In this document: piece by piece, positions 22,765 through 30,165 of the stretch
Numbering within the stretch: the stretch's first letter is position 1
Layout of the letters: every line of letters begins with the position of its first letter
Assembly: GCA_964440605.1 (NCBI GenBank)
Contig: CAYTSW010000013.1
Coordinates: 1-33,773, forward strand
Direction: 5' to 3'
DNA length: 33,773 nt
Origin: CAYTSW01 sp964440605
Lineage (GTDB): Bacteria; Planctomycetota; Phycisphaerae; Phycisphaerales; UBA1924
Notes under the pieces: generated by a model
What the model saw: the letters and a program-made list of their open reading frames with translations, nothing else
What the model was told of the DNA's origin: nothing
Database searches by the model: none
Made by a program: the position numbers and the translations under genes

Positions 22765-24573
22765 ATGACACGTGTACGCCCATCCTACCTCCTCGCACTC
22801 ACCACGGCCTGCGTGGGGCTGGGCGCCGCCGCGTGCTCCTCCCCATTCGAACAGGCAACGACCGAGGAGCTGCGCGAGTCCATCCGTCAGGGCACGCTCC
22901 GCGATCTTCGTTCGGCGGCTGTTGACCCCGCCCGGCGCGAGGTCACCCGCCAGAGCCGCATCGACCAGCTCGAGTTCACCACCGAGCGCCTGTCCGTCCT
23001 CGACGAGATGGGCGGCCCGATGGCCTACGACGAGTCGATCCCCGACCTCGGCCCCGATTTGCTGGGCCGCACGGGCGAAAACACGCCGCCCCGCGTGCGC
23101 ATCACCCTGCAACAGGCCGTCGAAGCCGCGCTGGCCAACAACCTCTCGCTTCAGTCGGCGCGGCTGACACCGGCGATCAACCAGGCCGAGGTCGTCGCCG
23201 CCGAGGCCGCCTTCGACTGGGTCTTCTTCGCCACGTTCGACTGGATCGGCACCGACGAGCCCTCGCGCGTGCCCGTGGTCAACGGGTTTCAGACCGGCGC
23301 CGGGTTCAGCGAGAGCCAGTCCGTCGCCTACTCCACCGGCCTGCGGAAGCCGCTGACCACCGGCGGGCAGTTCAGCATCGTGCAGGGCCAAAACTACTTC
23401 GACGACACCTCGCCCGGCATCGCCTTCGCGCCCGACCCCTCGAACGAGGCCTTCGTCACCATCGGGTACAACCAGCCGCTGCTCCGAGGCTTCGGGACCG
23501 ATGTCGCGCTCTCGGACCTGCGCATCGCGGTCAACGCCGAACGGCGCGCCATCCAGACGCTCCGGCAGTCGACGATCGACACGGTCACCGAAACCGAGCG
23601 GGCGTACTGGGCGCTCTATCAAGCGACGCGCACGCTGCAGATCCTCCAGCGCAACCTCGAGAGCGGCATCGAGACGCGCGACATCCTCGGCATCCGCCGC
23701 GGCGTCGACGCCCGCCCCGCCGAATACTCCGACGCGCAAGCCACCGTCGAACGCCGCCGCGCCGATGTCATCCGAGCGATCAACCAACTCCGCCGGGCGT
23801 CCGACCGGCTCAAGGTCCTGATGAACGCGCCGGAGCTGCCCGTCGGCTCGGCGGTCGTCATCGCGCCCGCCGATGCGCCCATTGACGAGCCGATCACCTA
23901 CTCGCTCTTTGACGAGCTCGAAGCCGCCATCTCGGGCCGCCCCGACATGCTCCAGGCGATCCTCGATATCGACAACGCTTCGATCCGCTACGCGGTGGCC
24001 CGCAACGCCAAGCTGCCGCGCTTGGACTTCTCGATCGAAGCCACGAGCACCGGCCTCGCCCGCGGCATCGACGACGCGTACGACCAGGTCGGCGAGACCG
24101 ATTTCCTCTCCTGGGTCCTCGGGCTCGACTTCGAGCAGGCCATCGGCAACCGCCAGGCGGAAGCAGCCTTCCGACGCGTGCAGCTCCAGCGTCTTCAGTC
24201 CAAGATCACCTACGACGCGACGCGCCAGCGCGTGGTCGACGACGTCGTTGCGGCCCTGCGCTCGATCCAGGAAAACTTCGACCTCATCGAACAGACCCGC
24301 GTGCAGCGCTACGCCGCCGCCGAGTCCCTGCGCACGCTGCTGGCGCTCGAAGAAACCATCCAGGCCCGCGACGCGAACTTCCTGAACCTCAAGTTCAACC
24401 GGCAGGAAGGCCTGGCCAACGCCGAGCTCGCGGAGCTCCAGTCGCTGGTGGACTACAACGTCGCGGTCGCCGAACTCCACCGCGCGACGGGCGAAGCCCT
24501 CCAGCGCAACCGCATCCGCCTCGTCGTCCCGAATGCTGGCGACTTCGACACCGGGCGACGTTTGTACGAGTGA
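22765..24573 (+). CDS. TolC-family outer-membrane efflux lipoprotein (602 aa)
   Basis: An N-terminal export signal ends in A-A-A-C24, a possible lipoprotein lipobox (position -3 is Ala, so this is uncertain). The TolC/OEP fold follows as two halves of alternating beta-barrel and long alpha-helical segments. Examples are the N-terminal half near residues 113-310 (ITLQQAVEAALANNLSLQSARL, then TERAYWALYQATRTLQILQRNLESGIETRDILG) and the C-terminal half near 335-575 (PDMLQAILDIDNASIRYAVARNAKLPRLDFSIEAT, then ADVVAALRSIQENFDLIEQTR). The family exports drugs, proteins or polysaccharides across the outer membrane in trimers. No MFP or RND partner is in the window. At 602 aa it is longer than many TolCs because of an N-terminal extension. 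Confidence 0.85.
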   Translation: MTRVRPSYLLALTTACVGLGAAACSSPFEQATTEELRESIRQGTLRDLRSAAVDPARREVTRQSRIDQLEFTTERLSVLDEMGGPMAYDESIPDLGPDLLGRTGENTPPRVRITLQQAVEAALANNLSLQSARLTPAINQAEVVAAEAAFDWVFFATFDWIGTDEPSRVPVVNGFQTGAGFSESQSVAYSTGLRKPLTTGGQFSIVQGQNYFDDTSPGIAFAPDPSNEAFVTIGYNQPLLRGFGTDVALSDLRIAVNAERRAIQTLRQSTIDTVTETERAYWALYQATRTLQILQRNLESGIETRDILGIRRGVDARPAEYSDAQATVERRRADVIRAINQLRRASDRLKVLMNAPELPVGSAVVIAPADAPIDEPITYSLFDELEAAISGRPDMLQAILDIDNASIRYAVARNAKLPRLDFSIEATSTGLARGIDDAYDQVGETDFLSWVLGLDFEQAIGNRQAEAAFRRVQLQRLQSKITYDATRQRVVDDVVAALRSIQENFDLIEQTRVQRYAAAESLRTLLALEETIQARDANFLNLKFNRQEGLANAELAELQSLVDYNVAVAELHRATGEALQRNRIRLVVPNAGDFDTGRRLYE

Positions 24574-24577
24574 TGTC

Positions 24578-24670
24578 GCTCGCGCCCGGTGCCACGGGTT
24601 GACCGCGCAGCGGCAACCCGTGCTCCCACGCGCTGATCACACACAAGGTCACCGGGCTCGCGCCCGGTGC
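24578..24670. repeat. Repeat unit with two inverted repeats, after the TolC-like gene
   Basis: GCTCGCGCCCGGTGC occurs at 24578-24592 and again at 24656-24670. Between them CACGGGTTG (24593-24601) and CAACCCGTG (24614-24622) form a perfect 9-bp inverted repeat. The second copy is itself part of a palindrome, CACCGGGC (24650-24657) and GCCCGGTG (24662-24669). This resembles a palindromic intergenic repeat (REP-like) and may terminate the flanking convergent genes. Confidence 0.6.
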
Positions 24671-24717
24671 TCGCTGAGACGTGCGGATCTCCTCCCCTAC
24701 GTCTCCCCGTCTCTTCC

Positions 24718-26781
24718 CTACCCCACCACTTCCCGAGCCCACGCCATCTCTTCCGCCGGCATCTCAAGAATCGGCGGCCATTCGCGCACCGGCTCGCCAT
24801 TCCGCTCGTCTCCCGGCATCTTCGGCGTCGCGTCGAACCCCAGCATCGCCGGGTCGCGGCGCGCCTGCGCATCGCGACCCGCATCCGTGTGCGCGCACCA
24901 GTGGAAGAGCACCATGTCCGTGTCGTCCAGGTCGACGCTCGCGTCGACCACCACGACGAACGGCGGCGCGTAGCCCTTGCCGTCGTGTCCAAGCACCGCT
25001 TCGAGCACGCGGGCGCCGGAGCCGGGCTCTCGCTTGTCGATACTGACGAAGAGCCAGCCGCGACCGAGGTCGTCAGGCAAGCGGGCATCCACCACCCCCG
25101 ACATCGCCCGCACCGTCTCGAGCCACGCCACCTTGGCCGTCTCGGGCATCACGAACAGACTCGCGTCGGCGCGGTTCACGCCGTCCACCTCGAGGCCGCC
25201 CACCTGCTCGCCGTCCCACTTGGGCGTGCAGTCGAAGCCGATCTTGGTGCCGGCGCCGAGGCGCGGGGCGGCGTGGTCGAGGATGTCCAGCGGACCGCGG
25301 GTCATCTCGACGTCGCGCACGGGGTGGCAGTGCAGCGCCGCGGCGCGCAGGACCGCGAACGTGTCGTGCACGTTGGTCTGCTCGTCCACCACGAAGATGG
25401 TCTTGGTCCACGACATCTGCCCGGCCCCCCAGACGCCGTGCATCAGGCGACGGCCCTGCATCGGGTAGTGCTTGGTGATCTTCAGAGCGGCGCAGTTGTG
25501 GAAGGCGCCGAACAGCGGCAGGTCGTAATCGTCGATGTCCGGGATGATCGTCTTGAGCAGCGGGAGCATGATGCGCTCGGTCGCCTTGCCGAGGTAGTAG
25601 TCCTCCTGCGGCGGCAGGCCGACGATCGTCGTCGGGTACACCGCGTTCTTGCGGCGCGTCACCGCGCTGACCTGCACGATCGGGTAGCGATCGGGCAGCG
25701 AGTAGAACCCGGTGTGATCGCCGAACGGACCCTCGAAGACCGCCCCGGGACCGAGCGGTCCGTCGCGCCTCGGGTTGTACCCGATGGTGCCCGCCTCGTG
25801 GCTCACCCAGCCCTCGATGACCATCTCGGCGTTGGCCGGCACCCACAGCGGCACCGTCCGGGCACGTACCATCTCGATGCCGCGGCCGTTGAGGAAGCCC
25901 GCCATCAACAACTCGGAGATGCCCGGCGGCAGCGGGCACGTGGCGGCATACGGCAGGACCGACTCCCCGCCCAGCACGATCGCGACCGGCATCGGCTCGC
26001 CCCGCTTCTTCCACGACCGCCAGTGCGACGCCCCGTCGTGGTGGATGTGCCAGTGCATCGCCACACGGTCCTTGCCGAGCAGTTGCACGCGGTACATCCC
26101 GATGTTGTGCGACGAGGGCTTCTTCGCGTCCGCGTCGTCGGCGTGGATCGTGTGGATCCCCGCGAGCGTGATGTATCGCCCGCGCACATCGTCCGAGGGG
26201 TCGAGCCCTTCGATGCCCGCGTTGACGTCCGCCGGGTAGCCCAGCGAGGCGAAGTCGCCATCCAGCGGCCAGCAGCGGATGATCGGCAGCGTGCGCAGGT
26301 CGATCTGGTCGCCCGTGAGTATCACCTCCTGGCACGCCCCGGCGCCCTTCTTGCGCTTGGGGCCGATCTTCAGGAGCGGCGCAAACTGTTTCGCCTTGGC
26401 CACCGCCTCGCCGAGGGATTTGGGCGGCTCGGGCTTCACCAGCCCGGCGATGGTCTCGGCGATCTGCGCAAAGCCGGCGTCCTGCGTGATGCCGTGACAC
26501 CCGAGGGCCATCTCCATCCGCCGGTACGACCCGAAGGCGTTGATGATCAGGGGCGTGTCGCTGCCGCGGACGTTCTCGAAGAGCAGCGCGGGCCCGCCGC
26601 GGTTAAAGAACCTCGGATCGGTGCGTTGGGCGCCGGGGCTGGGCGGGTGCGGGGCGTCGCTCTTGCTGACCAGATTGGCGATCGCGGCGACGTCCAGCAG
26701 CGGGTCGACCTCCTGCGTGATGCGCAGGAGCTCGCCTTCAGATTCGAGCTGTTTGATGAACGCGCCAAGGGATGCGAACAT
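24718..26781 (-). CDS. ubiD: UbiD-family decarboxylase (687 aa), possibly menaquinone pathway
   Basis: UbiD enzymes are prenylated-FMN dependent (de)carboxylases. Motifs: KSSHNIGMYRVQ-type segment at ~221-232 (N226, R231), the metal/cofactor His-rich stretch VAMHWHIHHDGASHW (240-254), EMVIEG (319-324) and FEGPFGDHTGFYS (349-361, containing the acidic catalytic region). The CLPPGISE-like loop and VSAVTRRKNAVYPTTIVG are also typical. At 687 aa it is longer than E. coli UbiD (~500 aa); long versions are common in planctomycetes and in the futalosine-pathway (MqnL-like) decarboxylases. No ubiX is nearby. The ATG at 26781 lacks a Shine-Dalgarno sequence and follows TACGAT by eight bases (26790-26795). 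It is divergent from the ABC pair. Confidence 0.85.
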   Translation of the reverse strand: MFASLGAFIKQLESEGELLRITQEVDPLLDVAAIANLVSKSDAPHPPSPGAQRTDPRFFNRGGPALLFENVRGSDTPLIINAFGSYRRMEMALGCHGITQDAGFAQIAETIAGLVKPEPPKSLGEAVAKAKQFAPLLKIGPKRKKGAGACQEVILTGDQIDLRTLPIIRCWPLDGDFASLGYPADVNAGIEGLDPSDDVRGRYITLAGIHTIHADDADAKKPSSHNIGMYRVQLLGKDRVAMHWHIHHDGASHWRSWKKRGEPMPVAIVLGGESVLPYAATCPLPPGISELLMAGFLNGRGIEMVRARTVPLWVPANAEMVIEGWVSHEAGTIGYNPRRDGPLGPGAVFEGPFGDHTGFYSLPDRYPIVQVSAVTRRKNAVYPTTIVGLPPQEDYYLGKATERIMLPLLKTIIPDIDDYDLPLFGAFHNCAALKITKHYPMQGRRLMHGVWGAGQMSWTKTIFVVDEQTNVHDTFAVLRAAALHCHPVRDVEMTRGPLDILDHAAPRLGAGTKIGFDCTPKWDGEQVGGLEVDGVNRADASLFVMPETAKVAWLETVRAMSGVVDARLPDDLGRGWLFVSIDKREPGSGARVLEAVLGHDGKGYAPPFVVVVDASVDLDDTDMVLFHWCAHTDAGRDAQARRDPAMLGFDATPKMPGDERNGEPVREWPPILEMPAEEMAWAREVVG

Positions 26782-26789
26782 GGGGCGGG

Positions 26790-26795
26790 ATCGTA
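26790..26795 (-). promoter_or_regulatory. Candidate -10 (TACGAT) for a leaderless ubiD transcript
   Basis: On the minus strand TACGAT stands eight bases before the ubiD ATG, which has no Shine-Dalgarno sequence. No good -35 is visible at 17 bp. Confidence 0.3.
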
Positions 26796-26865
26796 GTCGG
26801 CGGTCCGCGCTGCAAGGCATCGGTCCCGATGCCCAATCACCCGGCATGAAGGAGGGACACCCCGG

Positions 26866-27885
26866 ATGACCACCGGAGCCATCACCACCAACAACGGCCT
26901 GGCACTCGACCTCGCCGGCGTCACCAAAACCTACAAGGGCAAGGTCAAGGCTCTGCGCGGCGTCGACATGCGCGTCGGCACGGGCGAGGTCTTCGGACTC
27001 CTCGGGCCCAACGGAGCCGGCAAGTCCACCCTCGTCAAAATCCTCATGACCGTCATCAAGCCCACCGCCTGCTCCGGCACCTTCCTGGGCAAACGCGTCG
27101 GTGACAAATCCACCCTCGCACGCGTGGGCTACCTCCCCGAGCACCACCGCTTCCCCGGCTACCTCAAGGGCCGACAGGTGCTCGAGCACGTCGGCGGGCT
27201 CGCCGGCGTCCCCCGACGCGAACGACGCCGACGCACCGGCGAACTCCTCGAACTCGTCGGGATGTCCGACTGGGCCGAGAAGAAGGTCGGCGGCTACTCC
27301 AAGGGCATGCGCCAACGCATCGGCATCGCCCAGGCCCTCGTCAACAACCCCGAGATCGTCTTCCTCGATGAACCCTCCGACGGCGTCGACCCCGTCGGCC
27401 GCCGCGACATCCGACGCATGATCGCCACCCTCAAGGAGCACGGCGTCACGATCTTCCTCAACAGCCACCTGCTCAGCGAGCTCGAGATGGTCTGCGACCG
27501 CGTCGCCATCCTCGTCCAGGGAACGGTCCGCTCGCAGGGCACGATCGACGAGCTTACCGCCGATCAGCGGTACTTCGAGCTCGAGCTCGATCCTCTGGGC
27601 CAACTCGCGAGTGCCGCGGCCCTCACCGAAACGCCGGGCCTGCTCGACGGGATGCGCCACGAAACCGAGGGCGGCGTCCTGCGTGTCTACACCGAGAGCG
27701 CCCCCGACGTGCAGCCCATCCTCGACGAAGCCCGCCGGCGCGGCGGGGTGGTCCGCACGCTCCGCTACGTCCGCCCCACCCTGGAAGACCTTTTCATGCA
27801 GGCGGTGACCGATCCGACCACGGGCGAGGCTCTCAAGCCCGGCGCTGCCGAGGGCGGGCGCAGGAGCAAGGGAGCCCGCCCATGA
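26866..27885 (+). CDS. ABC transporter ATP-binding protein (339 aa)
   Basis: All nucleotide-binding motifs are present: Walker A GPNGAGKST (47-55), signature YSKGMRQ (144-150), Walker B IVFLDEP (164-170) and H-loop His at H201 (LNSHLLSE). Upstream of the signature is a PEHHRFPGYLKGRQ loop, typical of the CcmA/NatA-like exporter ATPases. Residues 225-339 form a regulatory extension. It pairs with the next gene, whose start overlaps its stop (ATGA at 27882-27885), to form an exporter of unknown substrate; drug, lipid and polysaccharide exporters all share this type. AAGGAGG lies ten bases before the ATG. Confidence 0.94.
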   Translation: MTTGAITTNNGLALDLAGVTKTYKGKVKALRGVDMRVGTGEVFGLLGPNGAGKSTLVKILMTVIKPTACSGTFLGKRVGDKSTLARVGYLPEHHRFPGYLKGRQVLEHVGGLAGVPRRERRRRTGELLELVGMSDWAEKKVGGYSKGMRQRIGIAQALVNNPEIVFLDEPSDGVDPVGRRDIRRMIATLKEHGVTIFLNSHLLSELEMVCDRVAILVQGTVRSQGTIDELTADQRYFELELDPLGQLASAAALTETPGLLDGMRHETEGGVLRVYTESAPDVQPILDEARRRGGVVRTLRYVRPTLEDLFMQAVTDPTTGEALKPGAAEGGRRSKGARP

Positions 27886-29078
27886 AGTGGATGCAGACCA
27901 AGACGATCTTCTCGGACGCCTACCGCGAGTTGAACGCCAAGAAGCTGTTCTGGATCACGCTGATCCTGACGCTGCTCGTCGTCGCGGTGCTCGCCATGCT
28001 CGGCGTCGATCAGAACAAGGGCGTGACGTTCCTCTGGATGAGCATCCCCGGCACCGTGGACTTCGTCGCTCAGCTCGGCGACAACGCCGCGCCGCTGTTT
28101 TACAAGTTCATCATCGTGCAGTTCGGCCTCGGTCTCTGGCTGACGTGGGTCGCGGCGATCCTCGCGCTCATCTCCACCGCCAGCATCGTGCCCGACCTCG
28201 TGCAGGCCGGCGCGATCGACACGATGCTCTCCAAGCCCATGTCGCGCACGCGCCTGTTCCTCACCAAGCTGGCGACCGGCCTGCTTTTCGCTGGCCTCCA
28301 GGTCGGCGTCTTCGTCGTGGGCTGTCTGCTGCTGCTCGGCATCCGCGGCGGCGAGTGGGAGTGGCGATTGCTGCTGGCCATCCCGATCGTGCTCATTTTC
28401 TTCAGCTATCTCTTCAGCTTCTGCGCCCTGCTCGGGCTGATCACCAAGAGCACCATCGCGGCGCTGTTGCTCACGCTCCTCGGATGGTTCGGGCTGTTCT
28501 CCCTGAACCTCACCGACGGCATCCTGTTGGGCGTGCGCAGCAGTGCCGAGTATCAGGTGGAGTACCGCGAGGCGATTATCGGCCTGCGCGAACATCAGAT
28601 CGCTGAGCTGGAAGCCGAACGCCAGCAGGCGATCGACGCCGGCGAGGAGCCGTCCTCGCGGCTCGCGAGCCGCATCCAACGCTTCCGCAACGACGTCGCG
28701 GAGTCTGGACGCGAAATGGAGTCCGCACGCAATACGCTCGAGGGCGTCGAACCCTGGTACGACGGCATATTCGTGGCCAAGACGCTGCTGCCCAAGACGT
28801 CCGAGACGATCGCGTTGCTGGAACGCCAACTCATCGAGATCGAAGAACTCGAGGCGTTCATGGGCGACGCCAATGGCGTCAACAACGACGAACTCGACGA
28901 CCTCCCGGAAGTCGTGGTCGACGGCGTGCCCAACCCCGCCAACGTCCCCGGACCCAACATCCGGACCGCACGGGAGTACCGCTCGCGCTCCATCTGGTGG
29001 ATCATCGGCACCTCCCTCGCCTTCGAAGCCGTCATCCTCTTCATCGCCACCGTCATCTTCGCCCGACGCGACTTCTGA
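27882..29078 (+). CDS. ABC-2-type transporter permease with large hydrophilic insert (398 aa)
   Basis: About six transmembrane helices are visible, near residues 23-40, 80-103, 133-153, 161-186, 191-213 and 371-393. Between the fifth and sixth lies a ~155-residue hydrophilic region (214-370) that is helical and charged (YREAIIGLREHQIAELEAERQQ, RIQRFRNDVAESGREMES), likely a coiled coil on the outer face. This is the layout of ABC-2 membrane proteins with an extracytoplasmic domain, as in CcmB- or Gld-like exporters. It overlaps the ATPase gene by four bases and is followed after three bases by the DUF1643 gene. Confidence 0.88.
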   Translation: MKWMQTKTIFSDAYRELNAKKLFWITLILTLLVVAVLAMLGVDQNKGVTFLWMSIPGTVDFVAQLGDNAAPLFYKFIIVQFGLGLWLTWVAAILALISTASIVPDLVQAGAIDTMLSKPMSRTRLFLTKLATGLLFAGLQVGVFVVGCLLLLGIRGGEWEWRLLLAIPIVLIFFSYLFSFCALLGLITKSTIAALLLTLLGWFGLFSLNLTDGILLGVRSSAEYQVEYREAIIGLREHQIAELEAERQQAIDAGEEPSSRLASRIQRFRNDVAESGREMESARNTLEGVEPWYDGIFVAKTLLPKTSETIALLERQLIEIEELEAFMGDANGVNNDELDDLPEVVVDGVPNPANVPGPNIRTAREYRSRSIWWIIGTSLAFEAVILFIATVIFARRDF

Positions 29079-29081
29079 CTC

Positions 29082-29603
29082 GTGCGGCGCAGCGCCTCCT
29101 TCTCCCGTTGCGGCGCGTACCGCTATTGCCTGCTTCGATCGTGGGACGGGCGCGATGAATCCGACCGCGCCGTCTGCTTCGTCATGCTCAACCCATCGAC
29201 CGCCGATGGGTGCGTCGACGACCCGACGATCCGTCGGTGCATCGGCTTCGCACGATCGTGGGGGTGGGCGTCGCTGGAGGTGGTCAACCTCTTCGCGCTG
29301 CGCTCCACCGACCCGCGCGCATTATCGCAGCACCCCGATCCGGTAGGGCCGCGGAATCGCGGAGCGGTGCGCCGGGCCGTGGGGCGCTGCGATCTCCTGG
29401 TGCTCGCCTGGGGGGCGTTCCCGCTCGCGCGTCGGACCCCGACGCGTTGGCTGTTCGACGCCGCACGAGGCGTGCGCATCCCCGTCTGCACGCTGGGCGA
29501 AACGCGGGCGGGCTTCCCGCGTCATCCGCTCTACGTGCCGGGCGACCAGACGCCGCGGCCCTGCGGCTGGCGGTCGCAGAGCGTCCCGGCTCTGCAAGGG
29601 TGA
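29082..29603 (+). CDS. DUF1643-family protein (173 aa)
   Basis: The signature MLNPSTAD (35-42), then DDPTIRRCIGFARSWGWASLEVVNLFALRSTDP, is the conserved core of DUF1643, a widespread family of unknown role. Many members sit in defence or nucleotide-metabolism contexts, but there is no experimental assignment I can cite. GTG start at 29082, three bases after the permease stop, so it is co-transcribed with the exporter; there is no separate Shine-Dalgarno sequence. A DUF1643 gene with a transporter pair is unusual and may be fortuitous. Cytoplasmic; no signal peptide. Confidence 0.82.
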   Translation: MRRSASFSRCGAYRYCLLRSWDGRDESDRAVCFVMLNPSTADGCVDDPTIRRCIGFARSWGWASLEVVNLFALRSTDPRALSQHPDPVGPRNRGAVRRAVGRCDLLVLAWGAFPLARRTPTRWLFDAARGVRIPVCTLGETRAGFPRHPLYVPGDQTPRPCGWRSQSVPALQG

Positions 29604-29745
29604 ACCCCGCGCCACCCCGCGTTCCCGCACGACCGGCACGCTCGCGTTCCCGGAACCCGAAACCACGTGTGGAGAGTGGCCCGATGCGCCGATAGCAGAT
29701 CTTGCCGAATACACCAATCGTCCGTCCAGAGGAGAGCGGCGATTC
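29604..29745. other. 142-bp intergenic region before the PilZ gene
   Basis: Contains the PilZ ribosome-binding site (AGAGGAG about 10 bases before the ATG). No clear -35/-10 pair or repeat stands out. Confidence 0.35.
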
Positions 29746-30162
29746 ATGCCCGACGAGGCACACATCGGTCTGACCGTGCGACGTCACGAGCGCCACGAGG
29801 TCGCGCTGCCCGCGACCGTGCGCCTGGCCGAGCAGGGCGAGAAGCTCGTCCGCTTCAACGCCGCGCCGGTGCGCAAGGGGTCACTCCAAGTGCAGCTCGT
29901 CGACGTGGGACGGGGCGGCGTCGGCTTCAAGTCGGAAGTCTTCCTGCCCCGAGAGTGTGCGATCGAGCTGCACGCGCACGGCGACGACGACCAGCCGCTC
30001 GTTTCCTTCAGGCTGATCGTCCGGCGCGTTCAGATGATCTCGCGGGAGCCCGTCTACCTGTTCGGCACCAGTTTCACGGAAGTCCCCCTCGACCTCGACG
30101 AGGTGATCGCTCGCGTTGTGACCGCTTCGAGCTCGCGCAGCGCCGCGGGGAAGGTGGGCTGA
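29746..30162 (+). CDS. PilZ-domain protein (138 aa), first gene of pilus/secretion cluster
   Basis: N-terminal c-di-GMP-binding motif R12-R13-H-E-R16 (R-x3-R), then the second motif D53-V-G-R-G-G58. In canonical PilZ domains this is [D/N]-x-S-x-x-G; here the Ser is Gly (G55), which may weaken or abolish ligand binding. The rest is a six-strand barrel-like sequence (VVRFNAAPV, LQVQLVDVGRGGVGFKS, VSFRLIVRRVQ, YLFGTSF). It lies three bases before the ATPase gene, consistent with c-di-GMP or protein-protein control of the ATPase, as for PilZ proteins in type IV pilus systems. Confidence 0.85.
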   Translation: MPDEAHIGLTVRRHERHEVALPATVRLAEQGEKLVRFNAAPVRKGSLQVQLVDVGRGGVGFKSEVFLPRECAIELHAHGDDDQPLVSFRLIVRRVQMISREPVYLFGTSFTEVPLDLDEVIARVVTASSSRSAAGKVG

Positions 30163-30165
30163 CGC

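Noticed and set aside
24667..26796. Long plus-strand open frame across ubiD
   Set aside because: Antisense to a gene with clear UbiD motifs; the sequence is His/Arg/Asp-rich with no recognisable fold.
26782..27660. N-terminal extension of ubiD into the ABC gene region
   Set aside because: The frame upstream of 26781 is antisense to the ABC ATPase gene and reads low-complexity; UbiD homology begins at MFASLGAFIKQLE.
29604..29745. tRNA or riboswitch in the gap before the PilZ gene
   Set aside because: No cloverleaf, no conserved stem set and no expected conserved residues; looks like ordinary 5' untranslated DNA.
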